Below are positions 6,170-6,622 of a stretch of DNA of 6,622 nucleotides, piece by piece. The notes beneath the pieces are model-generated. The model was not told where the DNA came from. It made no database searches and saw only the letters and a program-made list of their open reading frames with translations. The DNA is from Acidobacteriota bacterium (GTDB lineage Bacteria > Acidobacteriota > Terriglobia > Acidiferrales > UBA7541). How positions within the stretch are numbered: position 1 is the stretch's first letter; every line of letters begins with the position of its first letter. Both the position numbers and the translations under genes were made by a program. Where the stretch lies: the NCBI GenBank assembly GCA_003161495.1, contig PMOP01000282.1, positions 1,618-8,239 on the forward strand. The letters run 5' to 3'.

Positions 6170-6622
6170 ATGTCGCGATTGAGAATGGGAGTGCTCGCCG
6201 CATTGTGCGCGGCACTTTGCGCCGCTGCGATCGTTCTTCCCGCGGCGCGTCCGGCTCCGCAGACCGCGCCGCAAGCGACGGCGTCGCTCGCGAATGATCC
6301 CAAGCTGATCGAGGATCTCGTCCACGCCAATCGCATTCTTTATCAGCAGGAAGTGCTGGACGGTTTCGGCCATGTGAGCGCGCGCAGCGACAAGGACCCA
6401 AGCCATTTTCTGATGTCGCGCAGCATGGCGCCGGCGCTCGTTACGTCGAGCGACATTATGGAATATGACAGCAACGGCGAGCCGGTGGATTCGCGCGGGC
6501 GCAACTCCTACGTCGAGCGGTACATTCACGCGGCCATCTATCGCGTGCGGCCCGACGTGAAGGCCATCGTGCACAGCCACTCGCCGGACATTATTCCGTA
6601 CAGCGTGACGGGCACGATTCTG
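6170..6622 (+). CDS. Exported class II aldolase/adducin-family protein, 3' end missing
   Basis: I read 151 codons from this ATG, open to the window edge. The first ~27 residues have MSRLR followed by an Ala/Leu/Val-rich hydrophobic core ending near AARPA, a likely Sec-type signal peptide, which is unusual for this normally cytosolic family. The fold begins with LVHANRILYQQEVLDGFGHVSAR; GHVSAR (67-72) matches the phosphate/substrate loop GN(I/L)SxR of class II aldolases. Catalytic E116 (YVERYIH) and zinc ligands H135 and H137 (VHSHS) have the same 19- and 2-residue spacing as E73/H92/H94 of L-fuculose-1-phosphate aldolase. The third zinc His should lie beyond the edge. Family members are aldolases, epimerases or decarboxylases, including dihydroxyphthalate decarboxylases. 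The product cannot be fixed, but an aromatic or sugar-acid substrate fits the divergent amidohydrolase. The ribosome binding site is weak (GAAAGAAG); an in-frame ATG at 6185 is an alternative. Confidence 0.88.
   Translation, partial: MSRLRMGVLAALCAALCAAAIVLPAARPAPQTAPQATASLANDPKLIEDLVHANRILYQQEVLDGFGHVSARSDKDPSHFLMSRSMAPALVTSSDIMEYDSNGEPVDSRGRNSYVERYIHAAIYRVRPDVKAIVHSHSPDIIPYSVTGTIL

Overview
The window looks like chromosomal DNA of a free-living, probably soil, Gram-negative-type bacterium. Acidobacteriota is my best guess, an impression from gene style and the intergenic palindrome type, not a proof. Points in its favour are moderately GC-rich coding regions, many exported small-molecule enzymes, a Spy/CpxP-like periplasmic protein, a Tat-dependent amidohydrolase and REP-like palindromes. 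There are no RNA genes, CRISPR arrays, transposases or phage genes.

Left part (1-2456, minus strand): a polysaccharide section. The sugar transferase that starts polyprenyl-linked glycan synthesis runs off the left edge. It carries an N-terminal domain that reads as a catalytically dead GGDEF relative. A well-formed sigma-54 (-24/-12) element lies about 160 bp upstream of its start. Further right, galE (UDP-glucose 4-epimerase) on the same strand can supply UDP-galactose. The 392-nt gap between them holds the sigma-54 site, a palindrome and an inverted repeat.

Middle (2457-4829): galE is divergent from an intradiol ring-cleavage dioxygenase whose iron-ligand spacing fits the hydroxyquinol type. 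A 30-bp inverted repeat, a candidate operator, sits between them. The dioxygenase converges on a GNAT acetyltransferase with a 6-bp overlap at the stop codons. The GNAT is in turn divergent from a secreted Spy/CpxP-like LTxxQ protein.

Right part (4830-6622): a Tat-exported amidohydrolase resembling 2-pyrone-4,6-dicarboxylate lactonase (LigI) is divergent from a signal-peptide-bearing class II aldolase/adducin protein that is cut by the right edge. Two copies of a REP-like palindrome bracket the amidohydrolase, one just beyond its stop and one in the divergent promoter region. The dioxygenase, the amidohydrolase and the aldolase suggest aromatic or sugar-acid catabolism. They are not an operon, however, and two of them appear to act outside the cytoplasm. 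No single new multi-gene system is evident. The most unusual items are the GGDEF-like/sugar transferase fusion with its sigma-54 promoter, the repeat-bracketed amidohydrolase and the exported enzyme pair.
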